DNA of 29,570 nt, taken from assembly GCA_905221605.1 (NCBI GenBank), contig CAJNDS010002331.1:458141-487710 (forward strand). Reading direction: 5' to 3'. This DNA comes from Symbiodinium natans. Lineage: Eukaryota > Sar > Dinophyceae > Suessiales > Symbiodiniaceae. Below the pieces are notes generated by a model, which was given only the letters and a program-made list of their open reading frames with translations, was not told the DNA's origin and ran no database searches. Below are positions 1 to 9,515 of this stretch, one piece after another; positions within the stretch are counted from its first letter, which is position 1, and every line of letters begins with the position of its first letter. The translations under genes and the position numbers were made by a program.

Positions 1-1040
1 TTTAGGGTGTAGGGGTTTAGGGTTTAGGATTTAGCGCTTAGGGTTTAGGGTTTAGGATTTAGGGCTTAGGGTTTAGGGGTTTAGGGTTTAGGGTTTGGGC
101 TGCGCGGCAGACAGGAGGATCCGGCCATCCAAGCCAGCATCGTCTCCATCCTCTTCCACGAGGCCCAGCACTGGGGGTAGCCCCAAACACCCTAAACCCC
201 AAACCCCAAACCCTAAACCCTAAACCCTGAACCCTAAACCCTAAACCCTAAACAGAAGACAAATCCTGGAGCTTGCACTCCGTAGCCTAGACCCCCTAAA
301 CCCCTAAACCCCGAAACCCCTAAACCCCGAAACCCCTAGACCCCTAGACCCCTAAACCCCTAAACCCCTAAACCGCTAAACCCCTATACCCCTACCCCCT
401 AACCCCCTAAAACCCCCTAAACCCCTAAACCCCTAAACCCCTAAACCCCTAAACCCCTAAACCCCTAAACCCCTAAACCCCTAAACCCCTAAACCCCTAA
501 CCCCCTAACCCCCTAACCCCCTAACCCCCTAACCCCCTAACCCCCTAACCCCCTAACCCCCTAACCCCCTAACCCCCTAAACCCTAAACCCCTAAACCCC
601 TAAACCCCTAAAACCCTAACCCCTAAACCCCTAAACCCCTAAACCCCTAAACCCCGAAACCCCGAACCCCGAAACCCCCGAACCCCGAAACCCTAAACCC
701 TAAACCCCTAAACCCCTAACCCTAAACCCCTAAACCCCTAAACCCCTAAACCCTAAACCCTAAACCCCTAAAAACCCCTAAACCCCTAAACCCCTAAACC
801 CCTAAACCCCTAAACCCCTAAACCCCTAAACCCCGAAACCCCGAAACCCCGAAACCCCGAAACCCCGAAACCCCTAAACCCCTAAACCCCTAAACCCCTA
901 AACCCCTAAACCCCGAAACCCCGAAACCCCTAAACCCCGAAACCCCGAGGCCCCTAAGCCCCTAAACCCCTAACCCCCAAACCCCTAAACCCCTAAACCC
1001 CAAACCCTAAAACCCAAAACCCTAAACCCCAAACCCTCAC
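1..1040. repeat. Telomere-like repeat field, mixed variants
   Basis: Starts as TTTAGGG on the + strand and from 180 switches to CCCTAAA. From about 410 to 490 the unit is CCCCTAAA, from about 490 to 580 CCCCCTAA, then CCCCTAAA/CCCCGAAA mixtures to 960. It is broken by the exon-like island at 115-176 and a short unique insert at 254-290. Degenerate, with orientation changes, so not a chromosome end. Confidence 0.9.
115..162 (+). CDS. Probable exon of an unidentified protein (EDPAIQASIVSILFHE)
   Basis: The island between opposite-orientation telomere-like blocks reads EDPAIQASIVSILFHE with acceptor AGACAG|GAGGAT and donor CACGAG|GCCCAG (GC donor), phase 0. Most third bases are G or C. The frame runs on to TAG at 178, and a GT donor at 177 is an alternative end. 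Family not recognised. Confidence 0.45.
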
Positions 1041-1096
1041 AGGGCTGGTCGCTTGGGGGTCCTCTTCTGCTGCGCGTTCGTGCCAAGATTCCCCCC

Positions 1097-1229
1097 TCTC
1101 CCCCCGCCTTTCCGGGGAGTGCCGCAATGTGTTTAGGGGTTTAGGGTTCAGGGGTTTAGGTTCTCTCCCCCCGCCTTTCCGGGGAGTGCCGCAAGGGGTT
1201 TAGGGGTTTAGGGTTCAGGGGTTTAGGTT
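1097..1229 (+). repeat. Tandem duplication of a ~66-bp unit
   Basis: Two nearly identical copies (from 1097 and from 1163) each run CCCCCCGCCTTTCCGGGGAG, GTGCCGCAA, then TTTAGGGG repeats ending in GTTTAGGTT. A unit made of unique sequence plus telomere-like repeats has been duplicated as a block. Confidence 0.8.
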
Positions 1230-1639
1230 TCTTGAACATCTCATGTTTATACTGCACATATTAGGGTGGTTCCTGTTATGTCTTGAGCCTGGTTTACCTT
1301 GTCTTTCTAAAGCCTTTGGGTTGCTCCGAGCCCTTTCATGCTCTAAATCCCGATGGCTGATCCTGGCAGATGTTCGAACCCCTAAGAGGGGATCCCGCCC
1401 TAAACCCTAAACCCTAAACCCTAAGCCCTAAACCCGAAACCCGAAACCCTAAACCCTAAACCCGAAACCCTAAAACCCTAAACCCTAAACCCTGAACCCT
1501 GAACCCCAAACCCCAAACCCTGGACTATTAGGGGTAATGGGGCGCTTGGGGGCTCCCAAGCCTTGAAGCCGCAAACCCAGGGTTTAGGGTTTAGGGTTTA
1601 GGGTTTGACGGAGCTGTCGGGTTAAAGCCCCAAGCCCAG

Positions 1640-1711
1640 ATGGTGGACTACGTGCGCCTGGAGAATCCGACGCAGCGCTGCGGCGCCCTCAAGCTGGAGA
1701 GTGCGCGCCGC
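1640..1711 (+). CDS. Exon of an unidentified protein (MVDYVRLENPTQRCGALKLE)
   Basis: Acceptor AAGCCCAG|ATGGTG. The frame MVDYVRLENPTQRCGALKLE plus SARR has 22 of 24 codons ending in G or C, the strongest coding signal in the left half. Donor GT at 1712 (phase 0), or GTGCGC at 1701 in phase 1. The exon is bracketed by a TTTAGGG block upstream and CCCTAAA blocks downstream. Family not recognised. Confidence 0.6.
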
Positions 1712-2100
1712 GTAGGGGTTTGGGGGGCCGGGGTGTTGCCCGAGGATTTTCAGCCTTAAGCCCTAAACCCTAAACCCTAAACCCTAAACCCTGAACCCTG
1801 AACCTTAAACCTTAAACCCAAAACCCTAAACCCTGAGCTCTACACCCTTTCCCGGGGGTTGGGCGGAGTTGCTGCACGTCCCCTGCAGCCTGGCGCACTT
1901 CCGCCTTTTTGAAGCTTAGACTTTAGAGCTTATGCTTAGCTTAGTCCCCGAACAGCCTGTCCTGGGTTCAGGCCTTAAGCGTTGAGGGGTGCGAGCGGTG
2001 AGACACCCGAACCCAAAGCCCCTAAGCCCTAAACCCGAAATCCCAAGCCTTAAACACCTTGAGCCCAGAACCCTGAGCCCGAAACCCTGAACCCTGAGAC

Positions 2101-2297
2101 CTAAACCCTAAACCCTAAACCCTAAACCCTAAACCCTAAACCCTAAACCCTAAACCCTAAACCCTAAACCCTAAACCCTAAACCCTAAACCCTAAACCCC
2201 AAGCCCTAAACCCCTAAACTCTAAACCCTAAACCCTAAACCCTAAACCCTAAACCCTAAACCCTAAACCCTAAACCCTAAACCCTAAACCCTAAACC
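2101..2297 (-). repeat. Long near-perfect CCCTAAA array
   Basis: About 28 heptamer units (TTTAGGG on the minus strand) with one short variant patch (CCCCAAGCCCTAAACCCCTAA) near 2195-2215. It lies just upstream of the exon at 2321; a TTTAGGG array (2398-2450) lies just downstream, so the exon sits between opposed blocks. Confidence 0.92.
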
Positions 2298-2320
2298 CCC
2301 GAAGTTGAGCACCTTCACAG

Positions 2321-2389
2321 CAAGCTCGGCGGCTGCCATCAGGTCGGCTGTACAAGCTGCTGCTGATGGCCGTTGTGGCGGATGGCAAG
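2321..2389 (+). CDS. Exon of an unidentified protein (RLYKLLLMAVVADGK)
   Basis: The frame RLYKLLLMAVVADGK ends at the clean donor GGCAAG|GTTTCA. The start is CACAG|CAAGCT at 2321 (phase 0, adding QARRLPSG) or ATCAG|GTCGG at 2343. Both can be joined in phase to the 1640 exon with one of its two donors. The product is a hydrophobic helix with strong G/C third positions. Family not recognised. Confidence 0.5.
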
Positions 2390-3591
2390 GTTTCATCGGG
2401 TTTAGGGTTTAGGGTTTAGGGTTTAGGGTTTAGGGTTTAGGGTTTAGGGGTTTTAGGGGCAATTTTCAGGTTTCGAGTTGAGGGCTTTTGAGTAAAATGA
2501 AGGTTTTCGGGCGTTCCGGTTTTTGGGAGTTTCGGTTGTGCAACCATGCCCAGGAAGCCATTTTAGGTTTCGATGTCTCTGGCTTCCGGCAGCTTTAATG
2601 TAAGTTCCTGAACAGAAACCCTAAACCCTAAACCCTAAACCCTAAACCCCAAACCCTAAACCCTATCTACCGAGGGCTGGTTTTTTCAGTTTCAGGCTTG
2701 TGAAGCAGTTGAAGCTGAAGCTTCAAAAGCGTGGCCTGCTGACAGCAGGTAGGATGACCTCTTGGCCCGACTCAGGGGTGGGGATGCAAGTGGTCCCGAA
2801 AGCCAGCAGAGGCTGGCTTTGTGGCAAATGTGGTAGGGAGCAGCCCCCTGAATCCGTGCCTGCTCCAAGCACCGCGGCGGTACGCCCACTGGAGCGTGGC
2901 GAAAATGCTTGTGGGCTTGTGGACCACAATATCGCACTTACACAGCAGCATTTATCAGAAGATTGCGGACCTGCGGTTGACGCTTTGGGCTTTAGGGTGG
3001 TTGGGTTCTAGGGGTTTGCTCTGACTGCTCTCAACCCAAACCTTTTATCAACCCACAGCCTTGTTAAAGCCTAAACCCCAAACCCTTCTAACCCCAACTT
3101 TACAACCCTCAACCCTATGACCTTCCCACCTTGTAGCGACCTGATACCCTTGTAAGCCCGCTAAACTCCGAAACCCTAAGACCCTTGCACTTTGCCGTAT
3201 GGCAAACCCTACGAAGCCCTACAAACCCTATAAAACTCCATACAACAACCTCCCCACAAACCCCCCAAAAAAACCCATAAAACCATTTAAAAGCCTAGAA
3301 CGCCCCATAAAACTCTTTAAACAATCCTCGAAAACCCTGTAAACCCTTAACCCGATAAACCCTATAAAGCCAAGTAAAAACCCTTGGAAAGCCCTGAAAA
3401 CCCCAAAAACAAACCTCAACCCTAAACCCTAAACCCTAAACCCTAAACCCTAAACCCTAAACCCTAAACCCTAAACCCTAAACCCTGAACCCTGAACCCT
3501 GAACCCGAAACCCGAAACCCTAAACCCTAAACCCTAAACCCGAAACCCTAATCCCTAAACCCTAAACCCCAAGCCCTAAGCATGCCTCCAG

Positions 3592-3648
3592 GTAGACTCG
3601 GCAGAGAGGCGGTTGCTGGGCAAGATCAGGCGGGGCTTCAGGACGAGG
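3592..3648 (+). CDS. Exon of an unidentified protein (VDSAERRLLGKIRRGFR)
   Basis: Acceptor GCCTCCAG|GTAGAC; the frame VDSAERRLLGKIRRGFR-TR has 17 of 19 codons ending in G or C. The donor is AGG|GTTGGG (phase 0) or TTCAG|GACGAG (GA donor, phase 2). A strongly basic helix. Family not recognised. Confidence 0.5.
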
Positions 3649-3668
3649 GTTGGGTAGGCATGGGGTTT

Positions 3669-3776
3669 ATATGGGTGGCTGTCAAAATTGTAATCCCTTT
3701 TGGGGTACCCTGAAAATGAAGTGAGGTATTATAATAGGGGTCCAAAAAGGACCATAATGTTGACAATCACCCATAT
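3669..3776. mobile_element. MITE-like inverted-repeat element
   Basis: The left arm (ATATGGGTGGCTGTCAAAAT...) and the reverse complement of the right arm (ATATGGGTGATTGTCAACAT...) match with few changes over about 40 bases, leaving a short AT-rich centre. No coding capacity. A clear target-site duplication is not visible. Confidence 0.6.
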
Positions 3777-3865
3777 GCTTTGCAGGGTTTACAGGGTTAT
3801 GGTTTAGGGTTTTCGGGAAGGTTTACAGGGTTTAGGGTTCAGGGTGCAGGGTCTAGGGTTTACAG

Positions 3866-3937
3866 GTCGTTCTGGAGTTCGGTCCCCGTGACGGGCGTGA
3901 TCGCGCATGCCCCTTTGAAAGCTTTTTGCGGCCGCAA
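3866..3937 (+). CDS. Possible exon after TTACAG at 3865
   Basis: Two frames are open. One gives VVLEFGPRDGRDRACPFES (phase 0). The other gives SFWSSVPVTGVIAHAPLKAF (one-base lead) and, with the donor CGCAA|GCGTCC, joins in phase to the 6479 exon as GRK-EDHKITEEE. I cannot decide between them from sequence alone. Confidence 0.35.
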
Positions 3938-4200
3938 GCGTCCTAAACCCTAGACCCTAAACCCTAAACCCTAAACCCTAAACCCCAAACCCTAAACCCT
4001 AAACCCTAAACCCTAAACCCTAAACCCTAAACCCTGAACCCTGAACCCTAAACCCTAAACCCTAAACTCAGGGCCTAGGCCGCCCCCCTACGTTGGGGGG
4101 CGGCGCTTAAGCCCTTTGACCTCGCTGGCACAAGCCGACCCATGGTCGCTTGCCCGCCTCCCACAGCATGGGGGTCGGTAGCCTGGACAAGCCCTCCGAG

Positions 4201-4284
4201 GAGGAAGCGCAGCACTCCACCAAATGCCGCATGGTTGGCCTCGCTGTTCTTAGTGAGGTCTATCTCATTGGTGCGACTTTCCTT
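4201..4284 (-). pseudogene. Remainder of the BTB domain after the in-frame TGA
   Basis: Directly after TGA the same frame continues KESRTNEIDLTKN and then HAAFGGVLRFL, the next conserved part of a BTB domain, without any frameshift. After RFL the expected 'YT' strand is lost; the frame runs through Gly-rich text to TAG near 4074. This supports a nonsense change in a once longer BTB gene, followed by further decay or truncation. Confidence 0.65.
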
Positions 4285-5082
4285 TCACTTGTCCTCTGAA
4301 AGCATCTCTTTGAAGTACTCGGAGCGTGCCACCAACAAGCGCTTGTCGAAGATCAAGGGCGGGCCGTCGGGCAAATGAAAGGTTACGGGAGCCAGGTCTT
4401 GGCTCAGGTCCAGCTGTGCACAGAATGCCGGGCATGGAGCCGAGGCTTCCAGCGTGATGGTGGCGGTGGCTCGGAACTGCAGCTCCCCTTGATCATTCAG
4501 CCAACCTGCTTCGGGCAACAACATGTCCGAGACCTTGATCAAAGCCGGGGCCCCCCACTCCTTGAATTGACCTGAACCAGAAGCAGGGCTCCGGTAGAAT
4601 GAACTTGTACCCCCCACGCGCTTCCAATTCGCCTCGGTCTTGTTGAGCAGAACGATCTTGTATGTAACATCCTTCAGCACCCTGCAATCGTGAGGAAACG
4701 TGAAACCGACGAAGGCGGATAGGGCGCCTGTTTGCAGCTCCTTCCCTGCCGGATAAACCCTAAGAAGAAGACGAGGCTTCGACCGGGGGCCTGCCGAGCG
4801 TGAGCACACATCCTGCATTGGCCTGAAATCACCTGGATGTGGAATCGTCAGCTCCACCTGCACACACCGAACTTGGGATTCTGGGATGCTCCTTCCTGAG
4901 CCGAGCAGAAAGGCCAGGCGATTTAGAGTAAACCGGCCAGACAAATAAGACCTCCTTAGAGGAGAAAGATCTTCATTGCCCACCCTTCCACCACGCTGGG
5001 TGGGCTGTGAGATTGCCATGCTCCCTTCCTGGAATGTGAGAGTGGGCGTCGTCGCGGCTCTGACTCTGCAAAAGTCCAGCAC
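4285..5082 (-). CDS. Intronless MATH-BTB protein, nested antisense, stopped in the BTB domain
   Basis: A 265-codon frame, the longest in the window. A MATH (TRAF-like) domain spans roughly residues 45-213: PRLLLRVYPAG, then FKEWGAPALIKVSDML and a following GELQFRATATI strand. A BTB domain begins near residue 228 with VTFHLPDG, LLVARSEYFKEML. Known: MATH-BTB proteins (SPOP/BPM type) recruit substrates to CUL3 ubiquitin ligases. MAISQPT at 5019 is an alternative start. The frame meets TGA at 4287-4285, where family members often have Trp before KES. It lies on the strand opposite the exon islands, between those at 3866 and 6479, and has no intron, so a retrocopy is plausible. It is either a functional truncated protein or a recently broken copy. 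Confidence 0.75.
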   Translation of the reverse strand: MLDFCRVRAATTPTLTFQEGSMAISQPTQRGGRVGNEDLSPLRRSYLSGRFTLNRLAFLLGSGRSIPESQVRCVQVELTIPHPGDFRPMQDVCSRSAGPRSKPRLLLRVYPAGKELQTGALSAFVGFTFPHDCRVLKDVTYKIVLLNKTEANWKRVGGTSSFYRSPASGSGQFKEWGAPALIKVSDMLLPEAGWLNDQGELQFRATATITLEASAPCPAFCAQLDLSQDLAPVTFHLPDGPPLIFDKRLLVARSEYFKEMLSEDK

Positions 5083-5810
5083 GCTGCGCCCCCAACACCG
5101 CTGATTCAGACAACTCTAGTCAATTTCAGGCACCTGCGCAATTGAAGCACTTTTGTATGCTCAGCAGACAGGAACCGAACTGCGTGAAGTCCAAACGCGC
5201 CCTGGGAAGCTGCGTTCGAGCCGGCCAAGGCGGAACAGCGCTAGCGCGACCGAAACCGGGCTTTAGGTCTTACAGGGTTTAAGTTTAGGGTGCTTCGGGC
5301 GCGCATGATGGAAGCCAGATTTCGAAGACAAGCCCACCTCTTCTGACCGCACATAGTTTGTCGAACTGCTGGCAGCCTCCGGGCCGCCTGAGCCTTCAGG
5401 TGCACAGGCCGGCGTGGCCATGGCCGTCTGCACAAACAATCCGCACACCGAGTGTTGCTAAACATCGACACGATCCACCACAAGTTTACAGAGATAGCAA
5501 CCATGCGTCTCTACTGTCCACTGCGCATCTTGAAGTCGTGGCCACTGCTGCAACTTACCCCCTTCTATTGCATGACCTCGCATGCTCCTGAAGAAATGTG
5601 TTGCGGTGTGCCAAACCTCAACCTTATTAATGCCCGCCACCTCGCTAGACGTTGTGCACTAGGATGCTGTTTTTTAAACAAACGACTCCCAACATAGCAC
5701 ATACTTCCTGTCAGCCTTTACCACGAATTTTTCGGGGGATGCACGATGTTTTTCCTACTTTCCCAAACGCCCGAAGCAATTAATGCGCGGCAAGACCTGC
5801 GGACTGAGTG
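5083..5810. other. Non-repetitive island beside the MATH-BTB gene
   Basis: About 700 bp nearly free of telomere-like repeats. The part next to 5082 is the presumed 5' flank of the minus-strand MATH-BTB gene; no spliced-leader remnant is visible. Minus-strand frames at 5241-5504 and plus-strand frames at 5358-5697 are open but show no recognised motif and overlap one another, so I do not call a gene. Confidence 0.4.
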
Positions 5811-5811
5811 T

Positions 5812-5978
5812 TAGGGTTTAGGGTCTAGGGTTTAGGGGGTAGAGGGCTCAGTTTGTGGCTTTAGGTTTAGGGTTTAGGGTTTAGGGTTTAGGGTTTAGGG
5901 TTTAGGGTTTAGGGTTTGGGGTTTAGGGTTTAGGGTTTAGGGTTTAGGGATTAGGGTTTAGGGTTTAGGGTTTAGGGC
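5812..5978 (+). repeat. TTTAGGG array
   Basis: A mostly perfect + strand heptamer array. The following 500 bases (5980-6390) hold degenerate repeat text and non-coding islands in which I see no gene. Confidence 0.9.
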
Positions 5979-6478
5979 GCCCACAAGTTTCTAGGCCCGC
6001 ACCCGGGGCTTTGAGGTACTGTCGGGGTTTGGCATTTTGGATTTAAGGGTTCAGGCTTCAAAGGTTTAAGGGTTCAGGGCTTCAGGCTTCTTACCCTGCA
6101 CTGAAGATTGGAACCCTGCACTCTCAACCCCAAGCCCTATAAGCCCTAAACCCCATGGCCAATTGGAGCCAAAACATCTCCGGGCCCCCCTAGAACCGGA
6201 ACTTTGCTGTAGGCTTGTGGCCTCATCAAGGACTAGGCACTCTCAGCCCCAAGCCTTAAAGCCTTAACCCTTCATGGGTATGTTTCAACACCAGAGGTCC
6301 GTTTTTTGGGGTAGTTGTATCAGGGTTCCGATGGCGGCCTATTAGCGGCAATTGAGTTGTAAAGTCTTTTGAAGGGGCTTGTAGTGTTCCATGGTTTAGG
6401 GTTTAGGGTTTAGGGTTTAGGGTTTAGGGTCCCAGGCCCCTAGATCCTAAACCCGAAACCCGAGAACCCGCTGGCCAG

Positions 6479-6542
6479 GGAAGATCACAAGATCACGGAG
6501 GAAGAGCATGAGACGATCCTCCTGGAGATTGGATGGACCCAG
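6479..6542 (+). CDS. Exon of an unidentified protein (KITEEEHETILLEIGWTQ)
   Basis: Acceptor CTGGCCAG|GGAAGA, one base then EDH-KITEEEHETILLEIGWTQ, donor ACCCAG|GCCGCT (GC donor, phase 0). An acidic amphipathic helix followed by GWTQ. Motifs of the form 'E-E-H-x-x-x-L-x-x-x-G-W-T' seem familiar from dinoflagellate multidomain proteins, but I cannot name a domain. An alternative GT donor at 6559 would add AACGF. Confidence 0.55.
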
Positions 6543-6785
6543 GCCGCTTGTGGCTTCGGTTTAGGGTTGAGGTTTAGGGTTAGGGTTTAGAGTTTAGGGT
6601 TTAGGGAACTTGGATTTCGAGTCCGCATAGGGACTGCAACTCATGTCTGTTTGCGCGGCAACGTTATTCATCGCCCCCTCTTCGGACAAGTACATCAACC
6701 CACCCAACCCCCCACTCCCCTCCCCGCCCCCAAAAAAGAACTGTGCCAACGTAAACCCCAAACAGTGAGAGACCCGCGAGCCCAG

Positions 6786-6902
6786 AAGTCCAAATGTGAG
6801 GACAGCTTCGCATTTGTGGAACGCAGACATCCAAGATCGACGACAGTCTCGAATTTCGCTGACAGTTTCGAGGACGGCGAGCGCGGGCGCGACCGCGCCA
6901 AG
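6786..6902 (+). CDS. Possible exon in the 6.6-7.05 kb island
   Basis: The island 6605-7050 is non-repetitive and G/C-rich. Between CCCAG|AAGTCC and GCCAAG|GTGAGA a frame of 39 codons is open (KSKCEDSFAFVERRHP..., phase 0). A shifted frame is also open and both strands carry long frames, so coding status is uncertain. Confidence 0.3.
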
Positions 6903-7225
6903 GTGAGAGCACGATTTTCGGGCAAAAAATGCGGTGCACGCTTGGAGAAGAATGGCGTGAACAGGTTCGGCGAACAAACTGGAGAACCCCCAAACCCACA
7001 AACCTGCTGCTTGGATCACCCCAGCCCAATCCCCCTAAGCACCCAAAACTTCCAAAACTCCCCCTAAACCCTACAAACTCCACAAACCCTTACACCCCAA
7101 ACCCGACAAACCCCAAAAACCCTGCAACCCTAAACCCTAAACCCTAAACCCTAAACCCTAAACCCTAAACCCTAAACCCTAAACCCTCTAAGAACCCCAA
7201 AGCGGCTCACCCTGCGCCCACGGAG

Positions 7226-7270
7226 GTCGGCTGGCAGCGCGGTTGGATGAACCCTGAGATGGCCTTCCAG
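7226..7270 (+). CDS. Probable exon (VGWQRGWMNPEMAFQ)
   Basis: Acceptor CCACGGAG|GTCGGC and donor TTCCAG|GCCTCC (GC donor), phase 0; 13 of 15 codons end in G or C. The frame is open upstream to 7193 (NPKAAHPAPTE), so the exon may start there at CTAAG|AAC. It can follow the 6479 exon in phase. Family not recognised. Confidence 0.45.
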
Positions 7271-7500
7271 GCCTCCAGGGCTCTTTTTTGGTGTTTTGCA
7301 GGGTTTTTGGAGGGGTTTTATAGGGCTATTATGGGGGTGTATAGGGGTTTTACAGGTTTCCAGGTTTCTTTTTTAGGTTCTTGTAGGGTTTTTGGAGGGG
7401 TTTTATAGGGTTCTTGTGAATCCAAAACCCTAGACCTTAAACCCTAAACCTCAAACCCTAGACCCCAAACCCTAAATATTAGCTCATGAGCCTTTTGCAG

Positions 7501-7546
7501 TTCGGCCGCTCGTTGGCACATCTTGGGTTCAGCATGTGGGATCCTG
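7501..7546 (+). CDS. Possible exon (FGRSLAHLGFSMWDP)
   Basis: A good acceptor (CCTTTTGCAG) and GT donor (CCTG|GTAGAG) bracket FGRSLAHLGFSMWDP, phase 0 to 1. No AG|G start and only moderate G/C third positions. Family not recognised. Confidence 0.35.
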
Positions 7547-7939
7547 GTAGAGGCTGACCTCAGTATAAGGGTTTAGAGTCATCAGAATCGGGAGGTCGAC
7601 AAAAGGGGCCATTACCTGGAGAACTGACCACATGGGGCCTGCAATTCGTGACTTCCGCGTGCGTGTGGGAGCAAGCGGGATTCACCCCCAAGCTCTCAAC
7701 CCAAAACTCTGAGGCTCTGAGCCCTCAACGCTCTCAACCCGATGACCCAACACCCCAACCAGCAACCCGGAGCCACCTAACACCCTAAACCCTAAACCCT
7801 AAACCCTAAACCCTAAACCCTAAACCCTAAACCCTAAGCCCTAAACCCTAAACCCGAAACCCTAAACCCTAAACCCTAAACCCGCCTTGGGGCATGGGCC
7901 CTTTGCCTTCGCGCTTCTCCCGTCGGTCTGCGCCTCGAG

Positions 7940-7996
7940 GCAGCTGAGGAGAGCGGCTCGCCAGCTCTGGCGGCCCACAGCGGGCAACCTCTACAG
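7940..7996 (+). CDS. Probable exon of an Ala-rich helical segment (1)
   Basis: Acceptor CGCCTCGAG|GCAGCT, 19 codons AAEESGSPALAAHSGQPLQ, donor CTACAG|GACTGG (GA donor), phase 0 at both ends. It joins in phase to the 8942 exon. Alternative boundaries (start 7944, GT donor at 8011) are open. Confidence 0.42.
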
Positions 7997-8573
7997 GACT
8001 GGAAGCCCGGGTTTAGGGTTTAGGGTTTAGGGTTTAGGGTTTAGGGGTTTAGGGTTTAGGGGTTTAGGGTTTAGGGTTTAGGGTTCAGGGTTCAGGGTCT
8101 AGGGTTTAGGATCCATAGCATAGAGAAGTGACCGTATGGCGACATTTAGGGTTCAAAATGCCCCCTCCCCCCAAATACGGCTGCAACCGATGTGTTCTTT
8201 CGGAGGTACCTAGTTGCCATCCATGAACCTCCGCCAAGTAAGCCGCCCTTGTTATAGGATCCGCGGTTTAGAGTCCCGGGTTGTTTGATATTGTCAGTTC
8301 CCAAAATGATGGTGGGCTTAGGCTTTAGGATTTAGGGTTTGGGGTTTGGGGTTTAGGGATTAGGTCGGGCTCAGGGGGAGGGGGGGTCATGTATGGGCGA
8401 GAGGTCGGAAGGCGACACTATGGTTTGCTTTTGCCTGTACGTTAACTTCAATACCAGGATCGGGTTAACGGTCTGGGTTTCCGGTTAGGTTCGGCCCTGC
8501 ATGGGCCAGTTATACCTTACGAAACCAGTTTGGGTTTTCGGGCGTAGCCGTGCAGCCCACAATCCAAACCCTA

Positions 8574-8717
8574 TACTTGGAGGTTCCTGGTACCTATTAG
8601 CCAATTATATCTGTACTTAGAACTGTACTTATAACCGTATTAGGGCACTTAAGGGACTTATAAGTGAGTTATACGTTTAGTTGTAACTGGAAAATAAGTA
8701 CCATGAACCTCCAAGTA
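8574..8717. mobile_element. MITE-like element with 25-bp terminal inverted repeats
   Basis: Ends TACTTGGAGGTTCCTGG... and ...CCATGAACCTCCAAGTA are inverted repeats over 25 bases with two mismatches. The 144-bp AT-rich interior shares 20 bases (CCCTTAAGTGCCCTAATACG on the other strand) with the element at 22020-22238. No transposase frame. Confidence 0.7.
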
Positions 8718-8941
8718 CTTGGAGCTTCATGGGTAGCCTCAAATGGAACCTTGGGTGATAAGTAGGGGTGACCAGTTTGAGCGCTACTTCTGACGACCCA
8801 TGACTCTTCCAGCTGACCTTCAACCCGATACCCTAAACCCGAAACCCTAAACCCTAAACCCTAAACCCTAAACCCTAAACCCTAAACCCAAAACCCAAAA
8901 CCCTAAACCCGAAACCCTAAACCCTAAACCCTAAACCCCAG

Positions 8942-9016
8942 GAGGCTTCGGAGGCACTCCAGAGGGCCCAGGCGCTTCTTGCCGCGGCGATGGCAAGTGC
9001 CGGTGGCCGCATCAAA
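8942..9016 (+). CDS. Exon of an Ala-rich helical segment (2)
   Basis: Acceptor AACCCCAG|GAGGCT, then EASEALQRAQALLAAAMAS and AGGRIK, donor ATCAAA|GCTTGA (GC donor), phase 0. A typical Ala-rich amphipathic helix, likely coiled coil, with strong G/C third positions. The frame stops at TGA two codons later. Family not recognised. Confidence 0.55.
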
Positions 9017-9020
9017 GCTT

Positions 9021-9412
9021 GAGGGTTTAGGGTTTAGGGTTTAGGGTTTGGGGTTTAGGGTTTAGGGTTTAGGGTTTAGGGTTTGGGGTTTAGGGTTTAG
9101 GGTTTCGGGTTTAGGGTTTGGGGTTTGGGATTTAGGGTTTAGGGTTTAGGGTTTGGGATTTAGGGTTTAGGGTTTAGGGTTTAGGGTTGAAGGTTGAGGG
9201 TTTGGGGTTTCGGGTTTAGGGTTGAGGGTTTAGGGTTTAGGGCTTAGGGTTTCGGGTTGAGGGTTTAGGGTTTAGGGTTCGGGTTTAGGGTTTAGGGCAT
9301 AGGGTTTCGCGTTGGGGGTTTCGGGTTTAGGGTTCGGGTTTAGGGTTTAGGGTTGAGGGTTTTGCGTTGGGGGTTTCGGGTTTAGGGTTTTGCGTTTAGG
9401 GCTTAGGGTTTG
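9021..9412 (+). repeat. TTTAGGG field with TTTCGGG, TTGAGGG and TTTGGGG variants
   Basis: About 390 bases of + strand heptamers whose third and fourth bases vary (TTTAGGG, TTTGGGG, TTTCGGG, TTGAGGG). It fills the gap between the exons at 8942 and 9429. Confidence 0.9.
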
Positions 9413-9428
9413 CCCCTATTCTCCGTAG

Positions 9429-9483
9429 GCGCTGTTCCCCAAGGCCCAGGAAGCAGCGGCAGCAGCATTCCTCCCGAAGCCGC
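9429..9483 (+). CDS. Exon of an Ala-rich helical segment (3)
   Basis: A pyrimidine-rich acceptor (CCTATTCTCCGTAG) precedes GCGCTG; the frame ALFPKAQEAAAAAFLPKP ends at GT (CCGC|GTGAGA, phase 1) or at an internal AG|GC or AG|GA. It continues IK-ALFPKAQ in phase with the preceding exon. Family not recognised. Confidence 0.5.
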
Positions 9484-9515
9484 GTGAGAGCTGCGCGCTC
9501 AGAGCTCAGATGGCC

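Larger units (their letters stand above)
3417..4068. repeat. Telomere-like blocks around the 3592 and 3866 islands
   Basis: CCCTAAA arrays at 3417-3578 and 3945-4068, with degenerate TTTAGGG text at 3785-3865. The stretch 3030-3416 upstream is strongly degenerated AAACCCT-like sequence with no gene. An inverted-repeat element (3669-3776) and two exon-like islands lie between the blocks. Confidence 0.8.

Noticed and set aside
1-1040. A true chromosome end (telomere)
   Set aside because: The repeats are degenerate, mix several unit types, change orientation, and are interrupted by exon-like islands. Similar blocks occur throughout the window.
2670-3030. Two- or three-exon gene in the island (ACEAVEAEASKAWPADS, then GGDASGPESQQ)
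   Set aside because: The implied introns would be 11-27 nt, codon third positions are weak, and all frames are about equally open.
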